Below are positions 9,202 to 18,851 of a stretch of 64,000 nt of DNA, piece by piece. The stretch is from QHXQ01 sp963788965 (lineage in GTDB: Bacteria > Acidobacteriota > Blastocatellia > Pyrinomonadales > Pyrinomonadaceae). The stretch covers positions 1,240,001 through 1,304,000 of the forward strand of contig CAWBIK010000006.1 in assembly GCA_963788965.1 (NCBI GenBank), written 5' to 3'. A program made the translations under genes and the position numbers. Below the pieces are notes generated by a model. It had not been told where the DNA came from. It did no database searches and saw only the letters and a program-made list of their open reading frames with translations. How positions within the stretch are numbered: the first letter of the stretch is position 1; the number at the start of each line of letters is the position of its first letter.

Positions 9202-11900
9202 TCATCTGCGCCATTCGTCAATCAGCGACGCGACAAGGCCCGTCCAGCCTGTCTGATGCGACTGCGCCGAGGCCCATGCCGCTGTCGCCGTGGAAATATT
9301 CGTAGAAGAGAACGAGGTCGCGCCAGTGCGGGTCGTGCTGAAATTTCTCGTACCAACCGTGCGCGGGTCTGCGCCCTGCGCCGTCGCGCGTGAAGATCGA
9401 GATCATGCGGTCGGCGAAGCCGCGCGCCATTTGATCAAGCGTCACGGCCGGCTCGCCTGCGACGGGGCTGTCAATTGTGACGGCTGCACCGAACGCCTTG
9501 CCGAGTTTGCGTAAAGATTCGATCATCATAAAGGTGGTCGGAAACCAGACGGGGCCGCGCCAGTTGGAGTTGCCGCCTTTGAGCATGTCGATCGACTCGG
9601 CCGGCTCATAGCCCACTTGACTTGTCGCCGAAGCGGAACGGGTGCTGTTCGTGAAACTTCGAGAGACTGCGCAAGCCGTACTCCGAGCGAAACTCGTTCG
9701 GGTCCCAGATGCGCTCTAACAGATGCCGCATCTGTTCTTCGTTGACGATGGCGAGGACGTGTATGCGTTTGCCGTCGTGCTCGACCGTCGTGACGCAACG
9801 CTGCACGAGGTCTTGCCGGTTCTGCAAAAACCAATATAGGTTCGAGCTGAAACTCAGGGAACGGCTTGATCCAATCCTCTTCCAGACGTTCAATCGCGTA
9901 GAGCGGGATCAGCCCGACGAGCGAGCGCACGCGGAACTTGTGGAACGACCCGTCGGCATAACGCAGCACGTCATAGAAGAACTTGTCCTGCTCGTCCCAC
10001 AGCTGATAGTTGCGGTTGCCCATGTGCTTCATCGCCGCGCCGACATAGACGTAGTGTTGGAAGAACTTCGTCGCCAAGCCTTCGTAAGCTTTGTTCTCCT
10101 TCGCTAGTTCAAGCGCGATCCGCATCAGGTTCAGGCAGAACATGCCCATCCAGCCGGTCGCGTCCGACTGTTCAAGGCGCGCGCCGTTCGGCAGCGGCGT
10201 GGCTGCGATCAACCACGGTGATGTTGTCGAGGCCGAGGAAGCCGCCCTCGAAGACGTTGTTGCCCTTCACTGTCCACCTTGTTGACCCACCACGCGAAGT
10301 TGATGAGCAGCTTGTGGAAACATTTTTCGAGAAACAGGCGATCACCTTTGCCGGTCTGCAACCGATCCATGTTGTAGACGCGCCACACGGCCCACGCATG
10401 CACGGGCGGGTTGAGATCGGAGAACTCCCACTCGTATGCGGGTATCTGCCCGTTCGGATGTTGGAACTGCTCGAACAGCAACAGCCACAACTGCTCTTTC
10501 GCAAACTCAGCATCGACGACCGCGAGCGGCACACAATGAAACGCCAAGTCCCACGCCGCGAACCACGGATACTCCCACTTGTCGGGCATCGAGAGGACGC
10601 GCATCGAGTTCAAGTGTTGCCAGCGAAAGTTGCGTATGCGGCGGCGCGATTCGGGCGGCGGGAAGTTTGGGTTGTCGCCGTCGAGCCAGACGTGTACGTC
10701 GTAAATATAAATCTGCTTGCTCCACAGCATCCCCGCGAATGCCTGCCGCTGCACACGGCGCTCGTCCTCCGTCGCTTGCGCCGGTTGAATGGCCGCATAA
10801 AACTCGTCAGCCTCGGTGCGGCGCTCAGTCATGATGCGATCAAAGTCTGACAGCGGCGCGGCGAGTTTTTGATCCGACAAGCGCAACTGTAAGACGACCG
10901 AACCGCCGGCCGGCACGTTCAACGCATAATGGTAACAAGCCTTCGTGCCCGACGCGCTCAGGGTTCGTCGCCGGCTCGCCCTTGATGATCTGCCGGTGGA
11001 AGGCATCCTTGACGTGCGGCTTCCGACTCTGCGCGCCCCAGCCCCAGATGCGCGGCCCGTTCGTCTCGTTATCCGTGAACAACAACTCCGCGCCGTCCGC
11101 CTGACCGTAGAGATAACGTGTGCCCAGTTGATACGCGAACGGCAGACCAGCCAAAGGTCCTACGGGGTCGTCCGTCGCTTCAAGGCTCAGCCAGCCTTCG
11201 CCGCGTGCGCCTTCGCGGATGACGGGTTCGGGTTTCGCATCCGGCCCCGAGCGTTCGGCCACCAAGCCCACGTATTGCGAAACCACAGGTGCGGCAAGAT
11301 GTGCAGTGGCGCATCCGCCGCGCCGCGATTGAACGCTTCGATGCGGACGCAAATATCTTCCGGCCCGGCTTTGGCATATTCGACGAACACGTCGAAGTAA
11401 CGGTCGTCGTCGAAGACACCTGTATCGAGTAACTCGAACTCCGGCAGGTTGCGCCCGGCCCGCGCGCGGTTCTCCGCGATCAACTGACTGTAAGGAAACT
11501 CTCGTTGCGGGTACTTGTACAGAAACTTCATGTACGAGTGCGTCGGCGTCGAGTCGAGATAGAAGTAATACTCTTTGACATCTTCGCCGTGATTCGACTC
11601 GCTTGAGACTGTGCCGAATAGCCGCTCTTTCAAGACCGGATCGTGCCCGTTCCAGAGCGCGACCGCGAAGCAAAGCAATTGATAACGATCACAAATAGCG
11701 GCCAAGCCATCTTCGCCCCAACGATAAGCCTTCGAGCGCGCCTGATCGTGCGGGAAGTAGTCCCATGCGTTGCCGTCGGCGCTATAGTCTTCGCGCACAG
11801 TGCCCCACGCGCGCTCCGAGACGTAAGGCCCCCAACGCCGCCACGGCGCAATCGGGGTCTTGTATGGCTCACGCATCCGCTCTTGTTCTTTTGTCGGCAT
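9202..11900 (-). CDS. MGH1/GH63-like glycoside hydrolase (many frameshifts)
   Basis: Fragments in all three minus-strand frames assemble collinearly into one protein of about 900 residues. The order is [20 protein letters not shown] and [10 protein letters not shown] (11187-11900), [14 protein letters not shown] to [16 protein letters not shown] (about 10975-11190), [19 protein letters not shown] to [12 protein letters not shown] (about 10280-10960), [38 protein letters not shown], then [20 protein letters not shown]. The restored end [20 protein letters not shown] stops at 9202. The (alpha/alpha)6-type glycosidase of this family is often annotated as a glucosidase. It may feed glucose units to the neighbouring glucokinase and pentose phosphate genes. 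At least six indels are needed, so residue-level claims are unsafe. Confidence 0.8.
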
Positions 11901-11924
11901 GAAAGTTTTTTCCGGTCAGTCAAG

Positions 11925-11995
11925 CTCACGCAAAGACGCTGGAGGCGCAAAGAATCTGGCCGATCTTCTTTGCGCCTCCAGCGTCTTTGCGTGAG
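11925..11995. repeat. Perfect 30-bp inverted repeat
   Basis: Arms 11925-11954 and 11966-11995 are perfectly complementary over 30 nt with an 11-nt loop; the motif CGCAAAGACGC/GCGTCTTTGCG is part of the arms. It lies between rpiB and the glycosidase gene. It resembles the other long intergenic hairpins in this window but has a different sequence. Confidence 0.85.
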
Positions 11996-12036
11996 ACTTA
12001 AGGGTCGCACATCCATTTAAGCTTAGCTGTTCGGCG

Positions 12037-12489
12037 TCACCGCGCTTCGTCCAATTTAGTCAACTTCTCGACACGTTGATTGTGGCGACCGCCAGCAAAC
12101 TCTGTCTCCATAAAGACGCGGATCATCTGCGCCGCCTCTTCGGGCGGAATGAAGCGCGCGCCGATGCAGAGCACGTTCGCATCGTTGTGCTGCCGCGCCA
12201 ACCGCGCCGTCTCCTCGTTCCAACAGAGCGCCGCGCGCACGCCCGGCACTTTGTTCGCGGCAATCGAGATACCGATCCCCGACCCGCAGATGACGACGCC
12301 GCGATCCACTTCGCCCGCCGCCACTGCGCGCCCGACCGCCGCGCCGAAGTCCGGATAGTCAACGCTGTCAAGGTTGTCTGTGCCCTTGTCGTCAACGTCC
12401 AGACCGAGCGCCGCGATCTCGCGCTTTGCCTGTTCCTTCGCCTCGAACCCGGCGTGGTCACTGCCAATAGCGATCTTTTTAGGTTTCAT
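12037..12489 (-). CDS. rpiB: Ribose-5-phosphate isomerase B
   Basis: The ATG at 12489 (MKPKKIAIGSDHAGFE) is the natural RpiB start; the in-frame ATG 14 codons upstream is within the pgl-rpiB junction. The 150-residue protein has SDHAGFEAKE, VICGSGIGISIAANKVPGVRAALC with the catalytic Cys region, and RQHNDANVLCIGARF, all diagnostic. It interconverts ribulose-5-phosphate and ribose-5-phosphate, directly after the step catalysed by gnd in the same gene block. Confidence 0.95.
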   Translation of the reverse strand: MKPKKIAIGSDHAGFEAKEQAKREIAALGLDVDDKGTDNLDSVDYPDFGAAVGRAVAAGEVDRGVVICGSGIGISIAANKVPGVRAALCWNEETARLARQHNDANVLCIGARFIPPEEAAQMIRVFMETEFAGGRHNQRVEKLTKLDEAR

Positions 12490-12527
12490 AACAAGTAACC
12501 AATCACAAACAACCGGGCACTGATGCT

Positions 12528-13278
12528 TCACTTGTGCAGATTAGCCGCGGCTGCTTTGTCCGTGAACCATTCGAGCGTGCCGTTGACGGGCTTGATCAAC
12601 TGCGACGGCAGACGTTCGGGGTCGCGCGCGCCGGTCAAGATTTCCGGCAGGCGGTCGGCTTTGCCTGCGCCCGTGACGATGAACATGATGTGCGCGGCGT
12701 GATTGATGGCGGGCGCAGTCAGCGTGAGGCGGAAGGTGTTGAACTTCTCGACCCAGTTGGCCACAACCCACGCCTGTTCTTCCGCGAGCGCACGCGAACC
12801 GGGAAAGAGCGAGGCCGTATGGCCGTCGTCGCCCATGCCGAGCATGACGAGATCGAAACGCGGCCAATCAGCTTCGTCAAAGAACTCGTGCAGTTCGTCT
12901 TCGTAGAGCCGCGCGTTCGAGACGGCATCGCCCTCGCCGACCATGCGATGCACGTTCTCAAGCGGCAGCATGATGTGCGCGAGCAGCGCCTCGCGCGCCA
13001 TGCGATAGTTGCTATCGTGATGATCGGGCGGCACGGAGCGTTCGTCGCCGAAGAAGATGTGTACGTGCGTCCAGTCGATCTGATGTTTGAAATCGTCGCT
13101 GGCCAGCAGTTCATAGACGCGCTTGGGCGTCGAGCCGCCCGCGAGCGCGACGCTGAACCGGCCGCTGGCGTCAATCGCCTTGCGCGATAGTTCGACGAAG
13201 CGGCGCGCGGCGCGCAGTGGCAACCTCGTCTGCGTCGTCGAACACGAGTATGTTGGGTGTGGCTTCCGGGGTGGCCAT
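12528..13278 (-). CDS. pgl: 6-phosphogluconolactonase (one frameshift near the start)
   Basis: The body has the DevB/Pgl motifs VALAGGSTPKRVYELLA, HIFFGDERSVPPDHHDSNYR and LVMLGMGDDGHTASLFPGS. The natural N-terminus MATPEATPNILVFDDADEV starts at 13278 but is one frame away from the body; the shift falls in a GC-rich run at about 13210-13225. Corrected length is about 250 residues, as expected. It hydrolyses 6-phosphogluconolactone between Zwf and Gnd. It ends 38 nt before the rpiB start. Confidence 0.92.
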
Positions 13279-13287
13279 TGCTTCTTG

Positions 13288-14275
13288 TCACCTGCTGTTG
13301 TAGGCGCAGCGGGCCGCGCCGTAGAGTGCGGTCTTGTCGTCAAGGATGACGTGGACGGGAATCGACGCGACGAGCGCGGACAGCCGCCCCTTGTCTTGAA
13401 AGGCGCGCATGAAGCCGCCCTCTTTCAGCTTCTCGATGATCTTGGGCGCGATGCCGCCGCCGATGTACAGCCCGCCGACCGACTTGAAGATCAGCGCCAG
13501 ATTGCCGGCCATCGCGCCGTACACATCGACGAACAGATCGAGCGCCTTCTCGGCCAACTCCGACTTCTTACCGAGCGCCGCTTTTGACACGGCCGCCGTC
13601 TTGTCGCCGCTGGCGATCTCGTCGGCGAGCCAATCAGGTTCTTCGGCCACCTTCGTGTCGCGCAGGAAGCTGTAGATATTGAATAGCCCCGGCCCCGACA
13701 GCGCGCGTTCGTAAGAGACGTGCGCGCCGAACTTCTCGGTCAAGTAGCGCAGCAAATCGATCTCCGTCTCGTTGCGCGGCGCTAAATCGGAGTGCCCGCC
13801 TTCGGAAGCGATGGGGCGATATTTTTGCCCGTCCCAGAAGATGCCGGCCATGCCTAAGCCTGTGCCGGCGGCGATGAGCGAGCGGTGGCCTATGCGCGTC
13901 GGGTCGCCCTCGTTCAGGGTGAAGAGTTGCCGCTCTTGCAAGCCCTCGACGCCGTAAGCGGTCGCTTCCAGATCGTTGATGAGCGAGACGTGACTGACGC
14001 CGATGGTCTGCGCGAGCTTGTCGCCTTCTATGACCCAAGCAAGGTTCGGCGTCTCGACGCGCCCGCCGACGACGGGCCCGGCGATGCCGAAACAGGCGTG
14101 CTGCACTGCCGTCGGGTTGGCCGGCGACGTACTCTTGAATGATGGCGTCGAGCGACGTGTACTGCTTGCTCGGAAAACTCTTCTGGTTGATGGGCGTGCC
14201 GAGTTGCGTGGCATCGTCGTCGTTAAAGAGCGCGACGTTGGTTTTCGTCCCGCCGATGTCTCCAGCCAGTATCAT
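13288..14275 (-). CDS. glk: Glucokinase, bacterial Glk/ROK-like fold (one frameshift)
   Basis: The start MILAGDIGGTKTNVALF carries the phosphate-1 motif of glucokinases. The frame shifts at about 14110-14130 and continues PTAVQHACFGIAGPVVGG, ETPNLAWVI, LINDLEATAYGV, LIAAGTGLGMAGIFWDG, EGGHSDLAPRNETE and GLYIGGGIAPKII. Corrected length is about 330 residues. It phosphorylates glucose to glucose-6-phosphate, the substrate of Zwf encoded two genes upstream. It lies 9 nt before pgl. Confidence 0.92.
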
Positions 14276-14308
14276 GATCTTGGTATGGTGTCAGTGGTTC
14301 AGGTTCGA

Positions 14309-15480
14309 CTAACGTTGTGGGAGCGCCGCCAACAACTGCGCCGCCGCGCTGACGGCTTCTTCATAAACACGGTCGCGCACGAGCAGACTCAGTTCGCGGC
14401 TCAGGCGTTGCCCTTCGGTCTTCTGCTCGTAGGCGAGCACGCGGTCGATGTGCGGGCGGTCGCCGACGCGCGCTTCGGTTTCAAGCTTCGTGCCCGCCTC
14501 ATTCATGGCGACGTAAAACTCTGCGCCCTGCCCGCTGGCCCGTAACGTCACCGAAGCAAGCATGCCGTCGTGCCCTTCGCGGTCTGAGGCCGCACGCAGT
14601 TCGACGTTGATGTTGCGGCCGCCCGTCGCCTGCGCGGTGAAGTGGTGCGCCGCGCCTTCGACGCGCGCAGCCTCCGCCCCGAATTGCCAGCCGAGCCGCG
14701 AGGCCAGCCAACCGGCGACGAGCAACGCTTGCGGCGCGATCTGTTCGTGCGACTGGTCGGGCGGATCGTATTCGACGACGAGCGTGTCGATCTGTTCGAG
14801 CAGCGGCGCGGTAGTCGGTCACGTCCCAGAAGCTCGCGAAGAGCGTGCGCCACGAAGTCAGGCGGCCCCAGTTGATCGTCTGAGACGCGCATGAACTGCG
14901 GGCGCGTGCGGATGATCTCGGCGAGGCGCAAGAGGTCTTGCTGCGGGTAATCGAACGCGAGCGAGTCGATGACGACGCGGTCGGCCAGCCCGACGAGCCG
15001 GTTGAATAGTTTGTCCTCGTAGTGCGGGATGTCTTTCCACCAGAGGAAGACCGGCACGTCCGGGATCAGCAGCGGCTCGATGGCGGTGGAGACGGTTTCA
15101 AGCACACGCCCGCTCGCCTCGACCGTCACCTGCTCGCCGCAGACCTGCTTGCCACCCCGGCTCGATATCTGGCAGCGCGTGGACACGTAAGCTTCAAGCT
15201 TGACGCTCTCGGCCGCGCGATCCGCGACGAGAATGATGGCGCGGCTCGGCGTCTGTTCCGTTACTTCGTCGAGCAGTTGATCGATCTGCGCGCGGTCTTC
15301 GTGGTGCGCCGCATACACGATCAGATTCAAGACGCACACGCGCGTCGTGCCCGCCGACGACGCCGTCCCGTCCTCATTCTCGGCCGGCTGCCACATCGCC
15401 GCCAACTCTTTTTCCAACTTGCCGACATCGATCCCGTTGATCGAGACAGCGCCCGTACTTTCGTGAGTTTGCGTTTCCAT
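14309..15480 (-). CDS. opcA: OpcA, glucose-6-phosphate dehydrogenase assembly/activator protein (two frameshifts)
   Basis: The N-terminal part (METQTHESTGAVSINGIDVG, RVCVLNLIVYA, DVPVFLWWKDIPHYEDKLFNR) and C-terminal part (LLVAGWLASRLGWQF, INVELRAASD) are in different frames, with a short middle piece in the third frame around 14815-14870 (SWRTLFASFWDVTDYR). Corrected length is about 390 residues. OpcA proteins, known from cyanobacteria and actinobacteria, are redox-responsive effectors of glucose-6-phosphate dehydrogenase. The gene directly follows zwf, as in those groups, which supports the assignment. Confidence 0.88.
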
Positions 15481-15528
15481 AACCTTATGATTCAAGTTCG
15501 AGATTTCAAAGTTGAAATCTGCGCTTAG

Positions 15529-17076
15529 CTAGGGTCGCCGCCAACGACGGCCCGCAGCTTCCAGCATATCGTGCGTGGCTTGCGGCCCCCACGAGCCGGC
15601 CTCGTAGTTGGGGAACGGCGCTTCGGCTTTGGTCGCGGCCCATTCTTCGAGGATCGGCATGACGATCTCCCAACCGCGCTCGGTCATGTCTGTGCGCGCG
15701 TATAAAGTCGAATCGCCGAGGATGCAATCGAGCAAGAGGCGCTCATAGGCTTCCGCGAGTTGCACGCCGAAGGATGCGCCGTAGCGGAAATCCATGTTCA
15801 CGTCGCGGATGCGCGTAACCTGACCGGGTACTTTCGCGCCGAAGCGGAGCGTGATGCCTTCGTCGGGCTGGACGCGGATGACCAACTGGTTAGGCGCGAC
15901 CTGTTCCATCATCTCGCGGCCGAAGAGTTGATGCGGCGCATCCTTGAACTGGATGGCGATCTCGGTGACGCGCTTAGCGAGGCGCTTGCCGGAACGAATG
16001 TAGAAGGGCACGCCCGACCAGCGCCAGTTGTCGAAGTACATCGTGATCATGGCGAAGGTTTCGGTCGCGGAGTCGGGCGGCACGCCCTGTTCTTCACGGT
16101 AGCCGGGCACGGGCTTGCCCGCAATCGAGCCGGGGCCGTACTGGCCGCGAACGCATTCCGCGCGCACACGCTCAGGCGTGAACGGGCGCACGGACATCAT
16201 CGCTTTGATCTTCTCGTCGCGCACGGACTCCGAGTTCAGACTCGCGGGCGGCTCCATCGCGACGAGCGACAAGACTTGGAAGACGTGGTTTTGCATCATG
16301 TCGCGCACGACGCCCGCTTTGTCGTAGTAGCCGCCGCGCCCTTCGACGCCGACTGTCTCGGCGTTCGTGATCTGCACGTGGTCTATGTACTGCCGATTCC
16401 AGAGCGGTTCGAAGATGCCGTTGGCGAAACGAAAGACGAGGAGGTTCTGCACCGTCTCTTTGCCGAGGTAATGATCGATGCGATAAATCTGCGACTCTTC
16501 GAGGTGCTGGTGAATGTCTTTGTTGAGTTGCTGTGCGCTGGCGAGATCAGTGCCGAACGGCTTCTCGATGATGACGCGCGTCCAGCCCGTGATCCTGATT
16601 GGCCAGGCCCGCTTCGCCCAACTGTTTGACGGCTTCGGCGTAGAGCGACGGCGCAGTCGAGAGATAGAAGACGCGGTTGCCTTGCGTGCCGCGCTCGCGG
16701 TCGATCTGGTCGAGCAAGTCGCTCAACTGCTTATAGTCTTCGGGCTTGTCGATGTTGACCGGCTGATAGTAAAGCCCTTGCGCGAACGAGTCCCACACTT
16801 CGTCGTCCACGCGCTTCGCTTCGGAGAACTGCGCGACGGCCTCTTTCATCTTCGCGCGAAACTCATCGTCGGCTCATCTCGCTGCGCGCCGCGCCGACGA
16901 CGGCGAACTCGCCGGGCACGCAGCCGCTCTTGCACGAGGCGATAAAGCGCGGGCATGAGTTTGCGTTTGGTCAGGTCGCCGGACGCGCCGAAGATGATGA
17001 CCGTGCACGGCTCGGCCGTGCGCTCAAGGCGCATCCCCGCGCGCAAGGGGTTGTCCATGACGGTTGCTGCTGACAT
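15529..17076 (-). CDS. zwf: Glucose-6-phosphate 1-dehydrogenase (three frameshifts)
   Basis: The start MSAATVMDNPLRAGMRLE leads into the NADP-binding motif TVIIFGASGDLTKRKLMPALY. Shifts at about 16920, 16860 and 16600 separate the N-terminus, the piece with NRVFYLSTAPSLYAEAVKQL and the C-terminal two thirds (FANGIFEPLWNRQYIDHVQI, YYDKAGVVRDMMQNHVFQVL, VPFYIRSGKRLAKRVTEIAI). Corrected length is about 516 residues, normal for Zwf. It is the first step of the oxidative pentose phosphate pathway, making NADPH. Its neighbours gnd, opcA and pgl encode the adjacent steps and the effector. Confidence 0.93.
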
Positions 17077-17233
17077 CGTCTGTCCCTCGATCTCGATGAA
17101 TGATAGCGGATACGTTATGACGTGAAGTTTGATTTGCAGACCCCGCGCCGCGCGAACTGCGAAAGCCGATCAAATATTTCAGACTGTTTCATTGATGACC
17201 AGCATGCTTCCGCCCGGCGCGGGGAACTCGCGC

Positions 17234-17275
17234 GGCGCGTGCGTGGGCGAAAAGTCTCAAACCCACGCACGCGCC
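17234..17275. terminator. Hairpin between gnd and zwf
   Basis: A 14-bp perfect stem (17234-17247 with 17262-17275) and a 14-nt loop lie just past the gnd stop on the minus strand. No U-tract follows, so it may be an RNA stabiliser or partial terminator within the block. Confidence 0.5.
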
Positions 17276-17282
17276 TAAACCG

Positions 17283-18752
17283 TTACTGCTTTTCGAGCAA
17301 CTCCTCCCACTCGGTGTGGACGAACCCGGCGTCGGGCTTGTCCGTGCGCTGCGTAGGTGTGCGAGCCGAAGAAGTCGCGCTGCGCCTGCGTGAGGTTGAG
17401 CGGCAGGTTCGGCCGTGCGGTACGTGTCGAAGTAGCCGATCGAAGCGGACATGCCCGGCACGGGGACGCCCGTCGTGCATCGCAGCCGCGACGGCCTTGC
17501 GCCAGTTCGGCTGCGCGCTGTTCGATTAGGCGTTGAAGTCGGGGTCGAGCAGCAGGTTCGGCAGGTCAGCGCGGCGCTGGTACGCCTGCTTGATCTTGTC
17601 GAGGAACTGCGCGCGGATGATGCAGCCGCCCTTCCAGATGCGCGAGCGTCTCGCCGAGGTTGATGTCCCAGTTCCAGTTCTCAGAACCGGCGCGAATCAG
17701 GTTCATGCCCTGCGCGTAAGAGCAAATCTTCGACGCGTAGAGCGCATCGTGGATGGCCTGCACCATCTCTTTGCGGTCGCCTGAATACTGGCCGCGCTCG
17801 GGCCCCTTGATCTGCTTGCTCGCTTCGACGCGCTCGTCTTTGCGACGCAGACGAGGTTGCGCGTGTCAACGGCCGCGTCGATCGTCGGCGTGACGATGCC
17901 GAGGTCGAGCGCGATGTCGCTCGTCCACTTGCCCGTGCCCTTCTGCCCGGCCTTGTCGAGCACGAGGTCAACCAGGGGCTTGCCCGTCTCCGGGTCTTTG
18001 ACGCGCAGAATCTTGGCCGTGATCTCGATGAGGAACGATTCGAGATCGCCTCGGTTCCACTCGTCGAACACGTCGGCCATCTCGTCGGCCGACATGCCGA
18101 GGACGCGGCGCATCATGTCGTAAGCTTCGGCGATCAGCTGCATGTCGCCGTACTCGATGCCGTTGTGCACCATCTTGACGAAGTGGCCCGCGCCGCCCGG
18201 GCCGATGTAAGTGACGCACGGGCCGTCGTCCACCTTCGCGGCGATGGCTTCCCAGATGGGGCGTATCTGCTCGTAAGCCTGACGGTCGCCGCCCGGCATC
18301 AGAGACGGCCCCCAGAGCGCGCCCTTCTCGCCGCCCGAGACGCCGGAGCCGATGAAGTTGAGGCCCTTCGGCCTTCAACGCCTTCTCGCGCCGCTCGGTG
18401 TCCATGAAGTAGGAGTTGCCGCCGTCGATGATGATGTCGCCCTCTTCCAGGTAGGGCTTGATCTGATCGACCGTCCAATCCACGGGGTCGCCCGCCTTGA
18501 CGAGCAGGATGATCTTGCGCGGGCGTTCGAGCGCTTTAACGAACTCCTCGGGCGTACTGCGTGCCGATCACTTTGCTGTGCCTTCGAGCGCGTGGCGACG
18601 AAGTCGTCAACTTTTTCGGCGGCGCGGTTATAGACGGCGATGGGGTAGCCGTTGCGCTCGATGTTGCGCGCCAGGTTCTCGCCCATCACGGCGAGGCCGA
18701 TCATGCCGATCTTCGCGGTCTTCGGGGTCTGTTCCGGTTCTGCTGTAGCCAT
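17283..18752 (-). CDS. gnd: 6-phosphogluconate dehydrogenase, decarboxylating (heavily frameshifted)
   Basis: MATAEPEQTPKTAKIGMIGL, VMGENLARNIERNGYPIAVYN, PYLEEGDIIIDGGNSYFMDT, PCVTYIGPGGAGHFVKMVHN, GIEYGDMQLIAEAYDMM and LVDLVLDKAGQKGTGKWTS are unmistakable Gnd motifs spread over all three frames. The C-terminal pieces (SASIGYFDTYR, DKPDAGFVHTEWEELLEKQ) end at 17283. Corrected length is about 489 residues, a full-length enzyme. About eight indels are needed, the densest in the window. Because gene order and all motifs are kept, I read this as bad consensus and not as a pseudogene. It makes ribulose-5-phosphate and NADPH. Confidence 0.88.
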
Positions 18753-18780
18753 TGTCTTATCCTCGATTCAGAAAATGATG

Positions 18781-18851
18781 AATGATGAAGGCGGAATGAT
18801 GAATGTTAGATCAGCAGTTTATTCATCATGCATCATTCCGCCTTCCGCATT
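18781..18851. repeat. Imperfect inverted repeat between tal-pgi and gnd
   Basis: Two arms of roughly 24-31 nt built around AAGGCGGAATGATG / CATCATTCCGCCTT flank a short AT-rich loop. The element fills the 100-nt gap between the stop of tal-pgi and the gnd start and may attenuate or stabilise the operon mRNA. Confidence 0.6.

Noticed and set aside
17283..18752. gnd as a true pseudogene
   Set aside because: All motifs are conserved up to each shift and the flanking pathway genes show the same kind of error, which fits consensus error better than decay.
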